NCBI GenBank assembly: GCA_964017235.1
Contig: OZ024929.1
Coordinates: 29,075,464-29,139,463, forward strand
From: Sabellastarte sp. h YS-2021
Taxonomy: Eukaryota > Annelida > Polychaeta > Sabellida > Sabellidae
DNA: 64,000 nucleotides
Reading direction: 5' to 3'
Numbering within the stretch: position 1 is the first letter of the stretch; each line of letters opens with the position of its first letter. The position numbers and the translations under genes were made by a program. Below are positions 24,253 through 36,170 of this stretch, piece by piece. The notes beneath the pieces were generated by a model. That model searched no databases and was not told where the DNA came from. It worked only from the letters and a program-made list of their open reading frames with translations.

Positions 24253-25261
24253 CTACTCTATTCTATGTTGTACTTTTGTAGCGCTTAATCTCTGGCATGG
24301 TAGACTCTAAGGTCCAACACCAGGTCCAGTAATCATCATTCGATATATAGACATAGCCAGGTCGAAACCATGGAGATGTCGGTTAGTTTATATGTGAAGA
24401 TGGAAAAGCTAGCTTATTCAAAGAGATAATATTTTAACTTTTTCCTAAACAGGACAAGAGTAGAGGCAGAATGAATATATATCATCAGGTAAATCATTCC
24501 AAACTGTGGGAGCATCAAATCCAAAAATGTAACTGAAGAGTTTTTTTGATTTGCGTACAGATGGGTAACATTGAGTAATCTTCAGGTGGCAGAGTGGTAA
24601 CACTCTCACCTCCCGCCTCTGAGGCCGGGGTTCAGTTCCTGGCACGGCCTCAAGTGGGAAAGCTGGTAGTTGCTTGCCGTTGGTCGGCAGTTTACAGTAC
24701 AGAACCTGGACCAACTGTATGTACTTATTTCCTCTGCCCTTCCAACTATCCATTGTGATATGACCTGTACAATTTTGAAAGCGACGTAAAATCCAAATAA
24801 ATAAATTGAGTAATCTCCAGGAAACTTTATCTGGACAGTTATATCTTGTGGCACAATCAATAGACAAAAGAGGTGGCAGTTTTTAAAATTCAGCAAAAGT
24901 CAACTGGCAACCAATATAGTTTGAGAATGGGAAATTCCAGTGAGTATCTATTGCAGTTTGTGACAATCCTTAGCGATTTTGTTTTGAATACACTTTAGTT
25001 TGCACAGGTTAAAACTGGACAGACTCCTTAAAAGAGAGTTACAGTAGTCCAGACAACTACTCACCTGGGCATTTGCTGCCAGGATAGCACCCTTATCAGA
25101 CAGATATTGTCTGACCTGCCTGAGATCATGCACGCATTTGAATGAAGCAAGTCTTATAAATATTGTGGACATGATCAGCAAAGGAAAAAGTATCATAAAA
25201 AAGACACCAAGGTTCTTTACAACAACTGTTAGATGCATTAGTTTACTAAATATCCCGACAG
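24253..25261 (-). pseudogene. LINE-B 3' fragment (L2/CR1-like), inverted inside LINE-A
   Basis: Read on the minus strand from 25235 leftward it gives VKNLGVFF, LRQVRQYLSDKGA, SSCLDYCNSLL and KLKCIQNKIAK, the usual C-terminal part of CR1/L2 reverse transcriptases. After the SINE insertion the frame resumes with FGFDAPTVWNDLPDDI, the conserved close of these ORFs. The 3' tail at 24270-24300 reads, inverted, agattaagcgctacaaaagt, matching tails at 61365-61425 and 47905-47930. It lies in the opposite direction to the flanking LINE-A pieces, so it inserted into them. GGAT occurs at both junctions and may be a short target duplication. Broken by shifts and stops. Confidence 0.75.
24581..24805 (+). 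mobile_element. tRNA-derived SINE with 10-bp target duplication
   Basis: The head has a tRNA-like A box (ggtggcagagtggtaacac) and B box (ggggttcagttcc). The tail reads gaaagcgacgtaaaatccaa then ataaataaa. TTGAGTAATC flanks it on both sides (24571-24580 and 24806-24815). It matches 53441-53672 and 25792-25995. It sits inside LINE-B. Confidence 0.88.
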
Positions 25262-25700
25262 GTAGGTGAGGATCTGTGTCAGATCCACTGTTGTTCTCAC
25301 TTTATACAACTCCACTAAGAAAAATTGTTGGTCTTCATCCTGATATAAAATTCCATTTTTATGCAAATGACACCTAATTAAATGTCCATTTATCTCACAA
25401 GATTCTCTTACTAAGCTCAATGTCTGCCTTCAAGATGTACAACAAGGATGGCTCTCAGTAAATTGAAAGACAACCCTCATAAAATTGAATTTATTGCTTT
25501 TGGTTCTAAGGCATAATGTCAAAAAACTCTCCTCTCATTTTCCTCTCAATATTCTCAGTATTCTTCTTCATCTGCATGCTGACACTGTCAAAGCCTGGGT
25601 GTGTAGTTTGATGCATACTTTTTTTCAGAAAACTTGTCTGCTTCCTCACAATGCGCGACCTTTTGTGAAGTAGACAGTTTATTACTCAGCAAGTTGCTGT
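25262..25700 (+). pseudogene. LINE-A reverse transcriptase fragment, 3' piece
   Basis: The + strand reads GSVSDPLLFSLYTTPL, which corresponds to the GSVLGP-type block that should follow the QG at the end of the 24001-24252 piece. HPDIKFHFYANDTQLNVHLS follows. The catalytic YADD position reads YAND, so one active-site Asp is replaced by Asn. Stops and a frame break follow. The two pieces would be adjacent if the 1-kb LINE-B insertion were removed. Confidence 0.72.
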
Positions 25701-25791
25701 TCTTCCTGCAAATGCCCTGGTTTGTAGTCGTCTGGGCTATTGAAACTTGGTCTTTTAGAGTTTTGCCATGCTTTAACCAGCACAAGCTACA

Positions 25792-25995
25792 TAGTAACAC
25801 TCACCTCCCACCTCTGAGGTCAACGGTTGAAACCCCGGACCTTATGTGAGAAAGTTGGTACTTGCATACTGATGGTTGGTAGTTTACAGTACAGAACCTT
25901 GACCAACTGTATATACTGGTTTCCTCTGCCCATAAAACTAAACGTTGTGATATGACCTATACAATGTGTTGAATGCAACATTAAAACTCAAATGA
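25792..25995 (+). mobile_element. 5'-truncated copy of the same SINE family
   Basis: It shares cacctcccacctctgaggt, a B-box-like cggttgaaaccccgg, the gtttacagtacagaacctt body and an aattaaataaa tail with the SINE at 24581, with more divergence. The A box is missing. Confidence 0.75.
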
Positions 25996-25999
25996 CTAA

Positions 26000-27365
26000 A
26001 TTAATTAAATAAACTCCTGATTGTTGGTGTTATGGACTGAACACAGGAGTGAGCTGCCAACATCTCTTATAGTCTTTGAAAGTCTAATTTATTTATATGG
26101 TGAGGCAAGCAAATGGGAAGGAGCAGTGAATTTACTTTTTAGGAAAGTTGTGATACAGCCTAACAGTGAGCTAGTAATCTTATAGAAAAAGCACATACTC
26201 CACTTCATTAAAACACAAAGACAATATAATGCACTAATTAACTAATCAATGACTCTCAAGCAAAGGAATAAGGAGTGGTTGCTCTTTACAGTTTCATGGC
26301 TATCTTAGGACATAAAAAGGTGGTTGTGCATGCAGGTAACAGACTACTATAGTGGTAACACTCTTAACAGGTTTAAATTACTAATTTAAAATTTCATGGG
26401 TTGTTCCACACATGATTGCTCTTCTCAAGTGATTGCTCTTCATAGATTCAAATTGTTTAGATTAATAAAATTAAGTGCACTGACTTTGTAAGTCACCAGG
26501 TTTGTTCACATTTGGTAATATGATGGTAACAAGATAGTTATATATTGTTAAGTCAGCCATTATATTTAACTAGCATAGAATATAACACAGGGTTAACATT
26601 AACATATTATTATTTTAATATGATAGGAATGTTTTATTCATTATATTTGTTGTTTACCAATATTATAAATAATATATTGATTTTATTTGACACAATAAAA
26701 GTCTTAGTTTTTATTCCTATGTTTATTATTTATAAACTAATCACCACCCTTCGTCAAGGAGACAATGTGAACTGGTACACAAATTGTGATGTAATCTGAC
26801 GTGATGTACTGATGTGATGATGTAATATGATTATTACATCACAATTTTCAAAAGTGCTTATTATAGGCTTTTTGATTTTGTGTTTTTTATGAAATAGGGC
26901 TTATTCTCTATTCACATATTATACTCTGTGTATCTGTCTTAATGTGCATGTTTTGATCGAGGTGTTATATTTAGTTAAAATCAAGACATAGTCATTTGGA
27001 TTAATTTATTTCACAAAATTATCAGTGGTATTTTTGCCATACCAAAAACTATGAACTAATCGTCAAACTAAGAAATGAACAATGATGGTATTTTTGTCTC
27101 ATCCAATCAATAGAACGAAGGTGTTCAAGATTGTCAAAACAGCAAAGTAAAATATATGGATAAGGTAGTTCCTGAGAATGAAAAGAATAATCATTGAAAA
27201 CACTTAGTTTGATAAACTAGAAGGAAAAATGGTAAACCTGTTTAAAGCTAAGAAATTGTGATGGAAAAGAGTTATGGAAGTAACTTTATATATCATAGAG
27301 GTCCACTGGATTTGAGAAGAAAAGTACAAACTTAATTCTAATTCTGCAAAAGTAAGTGCATATTC

Positions 27366-27398
<33 letters not shown>

Positions 27399-27630
27399 TA
27401 TGAAGTTTGCCATACCTTTGTGCATTAGTATAATCACAATGCTCTTCCCTTTTATGTAAAAAAACAACATATCTTACATTATCTCAGTTTGCACAATACT
27501 TTTATTTTTGATGTGTTATAATAAAGCCTGATCAGTATGAGGTATGCATAATGAATTTGCAGAATCTCTTTCATATCCGTTTAATTTCCAGATTTGGTGT
27601 ATAAATCATATTATATTATTAGCTAGATCT
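26000..27630. other. AT-rich DNA, no gene seen
   Basis: This holds a poly(T) run of about 28 at 27369-27396 and an AT-rich frame at 26545 without protein features. Nothing else was recognised. Confidence 0.4.
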
Positions 27631-27633
27631 CCT

Positions 27634-28189
27634 GGGGCCGATTTCACTAAAGGACTTAAACTAAGTCCCTTTTTTGGCTAAGTCAGGGACTTAAATCTAA
27701 GACTTTGGTCTTAACTAGGTCTGGGACTTAAAATGGATTTCACAAAGGTGACTTAGCTAAGTCCAAGCTCATCATATAACCACAGTGGTTTTCTGTGTCA
27801 TGTGACCTTTTATATCCTTCATTTAATGTATTGTATCTGAGGATAAGTGCTGTTTTGAAATGGAAAACCTTGTTGCCACACATAAACTTCCCAAAGACTA
27901 CTTCAGTAAGGTGTTCTGTGTAATTATATCTTTTTTACAGCCCTTTCAAATTTTGAAGTGGAGAAAAGTTTATGGCGGCCATATTTAAGTCCTCTTTACA
28001 AAATTTAAGCCCACTACCTCACAGACTTAAATCTAAGTCCACTGACTTAGCAAATCCATGGACTTAGCCCCTTTGTGAAATCCGCTAAGTCTAAGCCCGC
28101 TGACTTAGCACATTTTTGACAGAATTTAAGACCAAAGTCTTAAACTTAAGCCCAAAAACAGGCTTAAGTCCGTTCGTGAAATCGGCCCC
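27634..28189. mobile_element. TIR element (MITE) with GGGGCCGATTTCAC ends
   Basis: The left end is GGGGCCGATTTCAC and the right end is its exact inverse. The interior is filled with aagtc/cttag words, for example taagtccctt, ctaagtcc, gacttagc. The ends and word usage resemble the element at 11664-18792, suggesting one superfamily. Confidence 0.75.
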
Positions 28190-30280
28190 TGCATATTTTT
28201 GAAAACAAAGCTCACAGTACAAAGTCATGGTATCATTAATATCAAAACAACGAAAAACAATACTGCAAACTAGTACACTTTTAAAAAAATGTTCTTGTTA
28301 TAAAAGTTTTGGAAGAGGACATTGTGGACATATTGAAGTCGGAGCAAATGAGGTAGGAGGAAATTAGGTCGGAGCATGGAGCACGGAGGTTCATGGATCA
28401 CAGTCGTCAAACGCCCCCAGTCCAATGCGGGCTTCCGGGACCTCGGTCGAACAAGTATAAAAGAAATAGACGAAATTTCAGTTATTTGGTTATAGAAAAC
28501 AAAATACCTTAACTTTTGAAGGTATTTTCTGCTGTGTTAGTGTATTTATATGGGCTTTTTATATGGCAGACAAAATTTGTTTTATTACGGCCAGTAATCT
28601 TATGTACGAGAAGGAAATGTAGAAGAGTCTGAATACTTGTTCCATGTGTCCCCGAATACCAAAAAATGAGGTCCTCATTCTCTTTGAATACCTGTCCAAT
28701 AAGTAAAATTTTTTAACTTAATGCTACAGATTGCTCAAGAAAAAGTCTGTTAGGCTGTAAAAGCTGCCAATTTTCACCAGAAACTAATATTTTGGTGGTT
28801 TGAATTTAAAATATGTATTGAATATAAATGCATATACACAGGAAAATACTGTAAAGTAAATTTCGCCAAAAAATCCATATCTTATGAAAGAGGTCATTTT
28901 CTTTTTCAAAAATTGCAAATAATACCTAGCAAGGAAATACCTTAGGTATGTAGAATTAGAAATTGCAGAATTACCCTCCCTAAAGTACATGAAAGTAGTT
29001 CTGTCTTTAGTGAAAAGTAGTTCAGGCATAAGGGTTATATATCTATAGCAATTGTTTATATATACAGTTACATAATAATTGGTAGGTCGGCAGGTCGGCA
29101 CATGGTTAAAAAGTAAAGGTTGGCAGGTTGGCAAGTCGGCACATAAAAAAATTTTAAATTACACAATGAAAAAATTAAGGTCGGCAGCAGATAAACCTAC
29201 AAACACATAATTAGGTCATCAAACTTACAAATGAAGAGAATGTCCATGGGTTCGATTCCCATAGCAGTATTGTCATGTCACTGCTCTTGGTAGATACATT
29301 CACACTTCATTTACATTACAGTGCCTACAACAACATCTCAAATTAAACTAAACGTCCCCGTTCATATTTTTAATTATAAATTTTTATTCCAAAATCGGGT
29401 CATAACTAAAAATGCACCCAAATAGAGGCTTTGAAAGTATGAGACCATTACTGAACTAATTATATATTTTTCATGGCCGGTAAGTGCTTGCTATAGCCCC
29501 CCCCCCCCCCCAAAAAAAAAAAAAAAAGTTAACAAAATAGTCATTTTTGTCAAGTTAGCATTAATTATTAATTTTAATTATTATTGTTATTTTTAAGTAT
29601 TATGAATTAAGTATTTTTTCCATCAGAAAGTCCAGTATGTTCACAAAAATAGGTATTTCAAACTGCAAAACAATACTGCAAATCACACTTAGTGCTAGTA
29701 TTCGTAGAATGTTAAGCACACATTGAACTGGTATTCATACAGACTTTTTAAAAATTATATAATTCGAATTCAACAAAATATTTTAAAGTATGACTGTTTG
29801 TCAAATATACATTCATTAATTTATTGTATATTTCAGGCTTTGCCCTACTAAAACATTGTCCACACTTACAGTTACAGAATTTATTTGATTTTTTGTAAAA
29901 TGTGTCTTATACTCGTTCGTGTGAGTCCCCGGAAGCCCACATTTTCTCGTAGTCGATTGACAACTGTGTGGATACCCTAGGCGGGCTAGGGACAACTACA
30001 ACACGTCAATAGCGATTTTATTCTCATGCATATTCAAAGATTTAATATTAATTAGGACATGCGCAATGGTTACTTCTTGTTGGCGGTAAGAAAAGCTGTG
30101 TTTTAACATTCATACATCATAATACTGTATCGGCATGCATAATATGGTATTTTAAGCTACACTTCTTTTATTTTTCCTTTTCACCTGATTGCTATTTTTG
30201 GTGATCATACTTTGGCAGCTTTATCCATAACTCATCTTGTGCTTGTATAATTGATTATCGCCCACGGGTCACCCCCCCCC
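28190..30280. other. Mosaic of short repeats, no gene supported
   Basis: Inverted similarity links about 28420-28465 (gcgggcttccgggacctcgg) and 29905-29950 (inverse gtgggcttccggggactcac), so a 1.5-kb inverted-repeat element may lie between them. Short gtcggcaggt-type repeats lie at 29082-29170. A C15/A17 run is at about 29499-29527. Confidence 0.45.
29240..29275 (+). other. tRNA-like B-box fragment
   Basis: The text tccatgggttcgattcccat reads like a tRNA T-arm with stem. No A box or full cloverleaf is visible upstream, so this is probably a SINE remnant. Confidence 0.35.
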
Positions 30281-30281
30281 C

Positions 30282-31100
30282 CCCTAAATGACGAAAACTA
30301 CCCATTTCTGACGAAAACGACTTAGTTTTTGATAAATAATTCTGTCATTACTGCAGATAGATATGCAAAACTATATATTGCTGGAAAGCTAATTTTAAAA
30401 CGCACATTTTGGCTTTTGTTTCATGAAAATCCAGCAAGGCATAAGGGAGATATGTCCAACTGAAGTAGTAACAGCAAAATTGTTGAAGGCAACAGGCCAC
30501 CAATGCAGTGAGAAATTGTTGAATGTTGCTTGGTTTTATTAAACAACAACAACAGGTGACAACAGATATATTTAATAAATGTTTATTTGTACAATAACAA
30601 TTATTACTTTGAGATATTGTCCTTGTGCGATTGGCCTTTGGTCTTTGCTTCTGATGGGGTTTTTTCCCAGCAGTTTTCTTAACGTTTATGAGGAGCTTTC
30701 CATCTGTTGACCGGGCAGTCCCTGGGGTAGGTGCAGGTTTTCGCGCCTCAATAAATTTTTTTACATGTCTCTGCTGTGCATCCCTGGACTTGGATGCCCA
30801 AACCTGGTGGTCCATGTTGTACTGCAGGTACTTCTCTGCCAAGGCAAACTCACCCCTTCCTGCAAAAACCTTTACCACTTCCCCAAATTGCTGCTGCGTG
30901 AGGCTATGCAGCATATCGACGAGGTCCAACAGCTGCTGTGGCTTCCATCCAGCTACTAGTTTCATCACATGATTGCCAGATTCTGAGTTGTTATTTGTCC
31001 AGTCAGGGTTTGTAAATGTTTGTAAGTAAAATGGGCATTTCAAAATGCCATTTTCGTCAGAAATGGGTAGTTTTCGTCCGTCTTCGTCATTTAGGGACAC
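30282..31100. mobile_element. TIR-bounded segment carrying an ORF
   Basis: ctaaatgacgaaaactaccc then atttctgacgaaaa (about 30284-30320) recurs inverted at about 31046-31095, where a 10-bp gacggacgaa-type insertion is the main difference. The enclosed 0.8 kb carries the ORF described next. Target duplication not determined. Confidence 0.55.
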
Positions 31101-31208
31101 CGATCGCCCACCATGGGGCTGAATCCCCCACCCCATGGAAAGAATGCAAACCCTATACACAGGCACCTTTTGGACACCCACCCTGGATAACACCCCCCCC
31201 CCCCCCAA
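30348..31208 (-). CDS. Unrecognised protein-like ORF within TIR segment
   Basis: I do not recognise this protein. The 286-codon minus frame is open from 31208 to 30348. Its ends look non-coding: a Gly/Val-rich start from low-complexity DNA, and a Cys/Leu/Tyr-rich end after about codon 200. The middle, about 31020 to 30610, looks like real protein: TFTNPDWTNNNSESGNHVMK, then a helical segment KPQQLLDLVDMLHSLTQQQF, then AEKYLQYNMDHQVWASKS, then a basic tail rich in Lys, Pro and Arg. No cysteine pairs, transmembrane segment or catalytic motif is seen in the core. It could be a terminal exon carried by a transposable element, or an accessory element protein with a basic DNA- or RNA-binding tail. 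Confidence 0.4.
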   Translation of the reverse strand: MGGGGVLSRVGVQKVPVYRVCILSMGWGIQPHGGRSVSLNDEDGRKLPISDENGILKCPFYLQTFTNPDWTNNNSESGNHVMKLVAGWKPQQLLDLVDMLHSLTQQQFGEVVKVFAGRGEFALAEKYLQYNMDHQVWASKSRDAQQRHVKKFIEARKPAPTPGTARSTDGKLLINVKKTAGKKPHQKQRPKANRTRTISQSNNCYCTNKHLLNISVVTCCCCLIKPSNIQQFLTALVACCLQQFCCYYFSWTYLPYALLDFHETKAKMCVLKLAFQQYIVLHIYLQ

Positions 31209-31970
31209 TCGGACCTATTCACGCCCACCCTCAATTTTCTCAAACATTTGTACTTTTTCATGGAAAAGATGTTTACCACATCATAGATAATTATCAAATT
31301 GATAGTGGTGTGAACGGTAAACCGGTATACTGCATTTCGTTTCGTTTAGGTAGAAATGACGAAATCCGCAAAGAATATTTAAGTCCCGGTTATTGAAAAC
31401 GTCATTATATTAGGCTTTCTACTGGTTAATATTTTGTCAAAACAACAAAGAATATGTATATTTGAAAAAATAACTTACATTTCCGCTTAGTCCAAAGTAG
31501 CGGGCGTCAGCGAAAAGCGCAGTGATAAGTCTGTAAGCTTTGGACTAATTTCCGCTTTATATTCATGGTAATGAGGTTTACAAACTTCAAAATATCTCGC
31601 GAATGCATATTTCCTATTGAGGATGTAGCTCATGTACGCTCGCATCAAACTTTTTACCATATCTCTGCACACTTTCAAAATACCGGATTTCGTTCGGTTT
31701 CGAAGCCCCGGAGACGGGTTTTTATTTTCAGAACCGGTCCGACCACTACAAATTGATGATATACGTAAGTAATTTATTGTGTAATTGTGCTGGTTTTGGA
31801 TAAATTTAGGGGTGGGTGTGAATTGGTCCACCACCACTATAGGATTTTCTACCTACCCCTGACCCTCTACATTTCGAAATCCACTCCCTGCAGCCTCCCC
31901 TTCCATCCTGGGTACACCAAGGGGCCTGCCCCATACAACTTCATCGGAAATTGACAGAAGTTTCCATAAC
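31110..31970. other. Spacer with poly(C) run, no gene supported
   Basis: It contains a C14 run near 31193-31206 and open frames without family features. The right part leads into the 48-bp array. Confidence 0.35.
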
Positions 31971-31984
31971 AAGGACGTGAATCA

Positions 31985-34264
31985 TCCCACAGTACCCTCT
32001 GTAATCTGGACAGTAAGGAGAGGAACACTGACCCCCATGGTACCCTATGTAATCTGGACAGTAAGGTGAGGTACACTGAGCCCCACAGTACCCTGTGTAA
32101 ACTGGACAGAAAGGTGAGGTACATGGACTCCCATGGTACCCCGTTCAGTACCCTGTGTAAATTGGACAGTAAGATGAGGTACACTGAGCCCCACAGTACC
32201 CTGTGTAAACTTAACAGTAAAGTGAGGTACAATGACCCCCAAAGTACCTGTGTAAACTGGACTGTTAGGTGAGCTATACTGGCCACAGTAGCCTGTATAA
32301 ACTGGACAGTGAGGTAAGGTACACTGACCGCAGTGCCCCGTGTAATCTGGACAGTAAGGCGAGATACACTAATCCCAGCATTACCCTGTGTAAACTGGAC
32401 AGTAAGGTTAGGTACACTGAGCCTATTGACCCTGTGTAATCTGGGCAGAAAGGTAAGGTACACTGAGCCCCACAGAATCCTTTTTAATCTGGGCAGTAAG
32501 GTGAGGTACACTAACCCTGACAGTACCCGGTGTAAACTGGAGAGTAAAGTGAGGTACACTAACCCTGGCAGTACCCGGTGTGAACTGGAGAGTAAGGTAC
32601 GGTACACTGACCCCAGCAATACACTGTTTAATCTGGACAGTAAGGTGAGGTACACTAACCCTGGCGGTACCCTGTGTAAACTGAAGAGTAAGGTGAGGTA
32701 CACTGACCCCCACAGTACCTTATGTAAGCTGGACAGTAAGGTGAGGTATAATGAACCCCTGTAGTACCTGTGTAAATTGGACAGTAAGATGAGGTACACT
32801 GAGCCCCACAGTACCCTCTAATCTGGACACTAAGGTGAGGTACACTGACCCCAGCAGTACTCTCTGTGATCTGGACAGTAAGGTGAAGTACACTAATCCC
32901 AGCAGTACCCTGTGTAAACTAGACAGTAAGGTGAGGCATACTGACCCCCACATTACCCTGTGAAAATTGGACAGTAAGGTAAGGCACACTAACCCTGTGT
33001 AAACTGGACAGTGAGGTTAGATACACTGACCCCAAAAGTAACCTATGTAAAGTGACCAGTAAGGTAAGGTACACTGAGCAAACAGTACCCTGTGTAATCT
33101 GGACAGTAAGGTGAGGTACACTGACCCCAGCAATACCCTGTTTAATCTTGACAGTAAGGTGAAGTACACTAACCCTGGCAGTACCCTGCGTGAACTGGAG
33201 AGTAAGGTGAGGTACACTGACCCCAGCAGTACCCTCTGTGATCTGGTCAGTAAGGTGAGGTACACTGACCCCAGCAATACCCTGTTTAATCTCGACAGTA
33301 AGGTGAGGTACAGTAACCCTGGCAGTACCCTGTGTAAACTGGAGAGTAAGGTGAGGTACACTAATCCCAGCAGTACCCTGTAAAAACTGGACAGAAAGGT
33401 GAGGTACACTGAGCCCCACAGTACCTTATGTAAGCTGGACAGTAAGGTGAGGTATAATGAACCCCTGTAGTACCTGTGTAAATTGGACAGCAAGATGAGG
33501 TACACTGACCCCCACAGTACCTGTGTAAACTGGACAGTAAGATGAGCTATACTGACCTCCACAGTAGCCTGTGTAAACTAGAAAATGAGGTAAGGTATAC
33601 TGAGCCCACAGTACCCTCTGTAATCTGGACAGTAAGGTGAGGTACACTCACCTCGGCAGTACCCTATGTAAACTGGGCTGTAAGGTGAGGTATACGGACC
33701 CCCCAACACTACCCTGTGTAAACTGGACATTGAGGTTAGGTACACTGACCTCATAGTACCCTCTGTAATCTGGACAGTAAAGTGAGGTACACTGACCCCG
33801 GCAGTACCCTATGCAAACTGGACAGTACAGTAAGGTACACTGAACCAGGCAGTCCCCTGTGTAAACTGGCGAGTAAGGTGAGCTATACTGATCCCTGCAG
33901 TACCCTGTGTAAATTGGACAGAAAGGCTAGGTATACTGACCCCCCAACACTACCCTGTGTAAACTGAACAGTGAGATAAGGTACACTGAACTCGCATTAC
34001 CCTCTGTAATCTGGACAGTAAGGTGAGGTACACTGATCCCAGCAGTACCCTATGTAAACTGGACAGTAGGTAAGGTACACTCACCCTGGCAGGACCCTGT
34101 GTAAACTGGAAAAAAAGGTGAGGTACACCAACCCCAGAAGTACCTTTATAAACTGGCCAGTGACGTAAGGTACACTGAGCCCTGCAGTACCCTCTGTAAT
34201 CTGGACAGTAAAGTGAGGTACACTGACCTCGTCAGTACCCTATGTAAACTGGATGGTAAGTTAA
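31985..34264 (+). repeat. 48-bp tandem array, left block (about 47 units)
   Basis: The unit runs through cagtaccctgtgtaaactgg, acagtaaggtgaggtacact and gaccccag, 48 bp, with many point variants and some short indels. Long frames occur on both strands (for example 31867-32799 on minus, 33017-33562 on minus) because 48 is 16 codons. They read VRYTDPSSTLCKLDSK-like on + and SVPHLTVQFTQGTAGV or VYLTLLSSLHRVLPGL-like on -. I treat them as by-products, not genes. Confidence 0.93.
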
Positions 34265-34859
34265 TGGAGGGGTTTCACTGGAGCTGACCCTATAACCGAC
34301 CCTACGACTCTAGGGCCGGTTGTGAAAGTTGTTGGGTCGTGTAAAAAAGGGCACGAAAATGCTGAGTCAGTTATGAAATCCCTGACGGGACGGTGCAGTT
34401 ACAGACAGGACGTGGTGACTACCCAGACAAGATGTAGGGTCGGAGACAATTATTGCACGGCCAGTTGTAGAACTATACGACAAGCCTTAAACCCCTAACA
34501 GAAAAGCCGTAGCAGGTCCCGACAAGTCATACTGACAAACAGACAGGACTGGAGTAGCATACAGAACCCCACGACCAGACTTGCAGTTGGTATTGTCATT
34601 ACAGTTTTTGATGAATTTTTGGCAAAAATGAGGATCAAGTGTCGACCAATAAACAATTCTTAAACTAGGTCAAGGCTGAATATTTGGATTCCATCACGTC
34701 ACCAAAATGTCCAAATTTAGTTATTTTTTTTTTGTTATTTTAATAATAGTTTCCATGTTTTTGCTTTCACATACTTAAAAAGTAAAATCAATGTATGTCT
34801 GCTTCAATTTATGAACAAACAAGACCACTGCCGCGGTGTGTATCTCCCGCCGAGCATTA

Positions 34860-35725
34860 AAGGGGAACAAATAACTTTTCCGAGATATTCACAATTTTTC
34901 ATTTTCCGCTAACATCCAAGATGGCCGCCAAAAGTGGCGAAAACTGAAATTTTTCCCCTAGGCAAAGAATACTGTTGTACTACCCTGCAGGTGAAAAATT
35001 TGCTCGAAATCGCTCTATCTCTTACCATTTCGAAGATATTTTCAACATTTTATTTTCCGCTAAAATCCAAGATGGCCGCCAAAAGTGTCGAAAACTGAAA
35101 TTTTTCCCCTTTGCATAGGACACTCTTGTACTACCCTGTGGGTCAAAAAGTTCGCTCCAAATCGCCCTATCTCGCACGGTTTTCGAGATATTCACACTTT
35201 TTTATTTCCGCTAATATCCAAGATGGCCGCCAAAAGTGGCAAAAATTGAAATTTTTCCCCTTCACATGGGATACTCTTGTACTACCCTGTGGGTCAAAAA
35301 TTCGCTCGAAATCGCTCAATCTCTTACGGTTTTTGAGATATTCATACTTTTTCATTTTCTGCAAAAATCCAAGATGGCCGTCAAAAGAGGCGAAAATTGA
35401 AATATTTCCCCTTTGCATAGGATACTCTTGTACTACCTGGCAGGTAAAAAATTCGCTCGAAATCGCTCTATTTTGTACGGTTTTCGAGATATTCACACTT
35501 TTTTATTTTCCGCTAAATCCAGGATGGCAGCCAAAAGTGGCGAAATTGAAATTTTTCCCCTTTGCATAAGAAACTCTTGTACTACCCTGTGGGTCAAAAA
35601 TTCGCTCAAAATCGCTCTATCTCTTAGGGTTTTCGAGATATTCACACTTTTCATTTTCCGCTAAAAACCAAGATGGCCGCCAAAAGTGTCGAAAATTGAA
35701 ATTTTTCCCCTTTGCATAGGATACT
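34860..35725. repeat. 150-bp tandem array with CAAGATGGCCGCC cores
   Basis: About 5.5 units inside the 3.3-kb element. The core atggccgcc recurs at about 34921, 35072, 35223, 35374, 35524 and 35673, a period of 149-151 bp. Each unit also has tttttcccctttgcatagga, ttgtactaccctgtgggtca and tcgagatattcacact. The core resembles the YY1 binding site AAnATGGC(G/C)GC. Confidence 0.88.
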
Positions 35726-35789
35726 CTTTCCTCAGTCTGTCTTTTTCCCACCATCCTTCCATGTGGGCATTCAACCCAAGTGTTTTCAT

Positions 35790-36170
35790 ATGGTAGTGTA
35801 TATTACATTTTTATGAAATAAAATTTCATATTTTTAAATGTAAAATACATTTTTATGAAGGCAAATGCATATACTTACCATATGAAAACAGCAAATCACC
35901 CTCCCACCTGCCCCGCTTTTAAAAGACCTTTTTCCAGTATTTATGTTTATTCACAAAAAGAATGAACTATTTCTGTATTACTGTGCATGGCAGAGTGAAT
36001 TAGGTCACCAGGGGTCAAAGGTAGCAAGTATATAGGTTTAAAGAGGGTCTCCCCTCATATTTCAAATTCTATGTACGGTGTATGTGGCAGTCACCGAACG
36101 CCAAGCCATATGGTAAGTATATACATTTTTCTTCATAAAAATGTATTTTACATTTAAAAGTATGAAAATT
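35790..36170. mobile_element. Palindromic MITE-like insertion
   Basis: atgcatatacttaccatatg (ending about 35884) and its inverse catatggtaagtatatacat (about 36107) are followed by matching cttcataaaaatg and tattttacattt segments. The arms are about 60 bp and enclose about 220 bp with no coding content. Confidence 0.65.

Noticed and set aside
24587-24660. Functional tRNA gene
   Set aside because: The A and B boxes belong to a SINE head: the segment is followed by a fixed body and tail and is flanked by a target duplication.
27204-27470. Lysine-rich minus-strand frame
   Set aside because: Produced by the poly(T) run at 27369-27396.
31867-34000. Long open frames (up to 310 codons) on both strands
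   Set aside because: They follow the 48-bp period in several frames at once on both strands, with no start context or non-repeat domain. Treated as by-products of the array.
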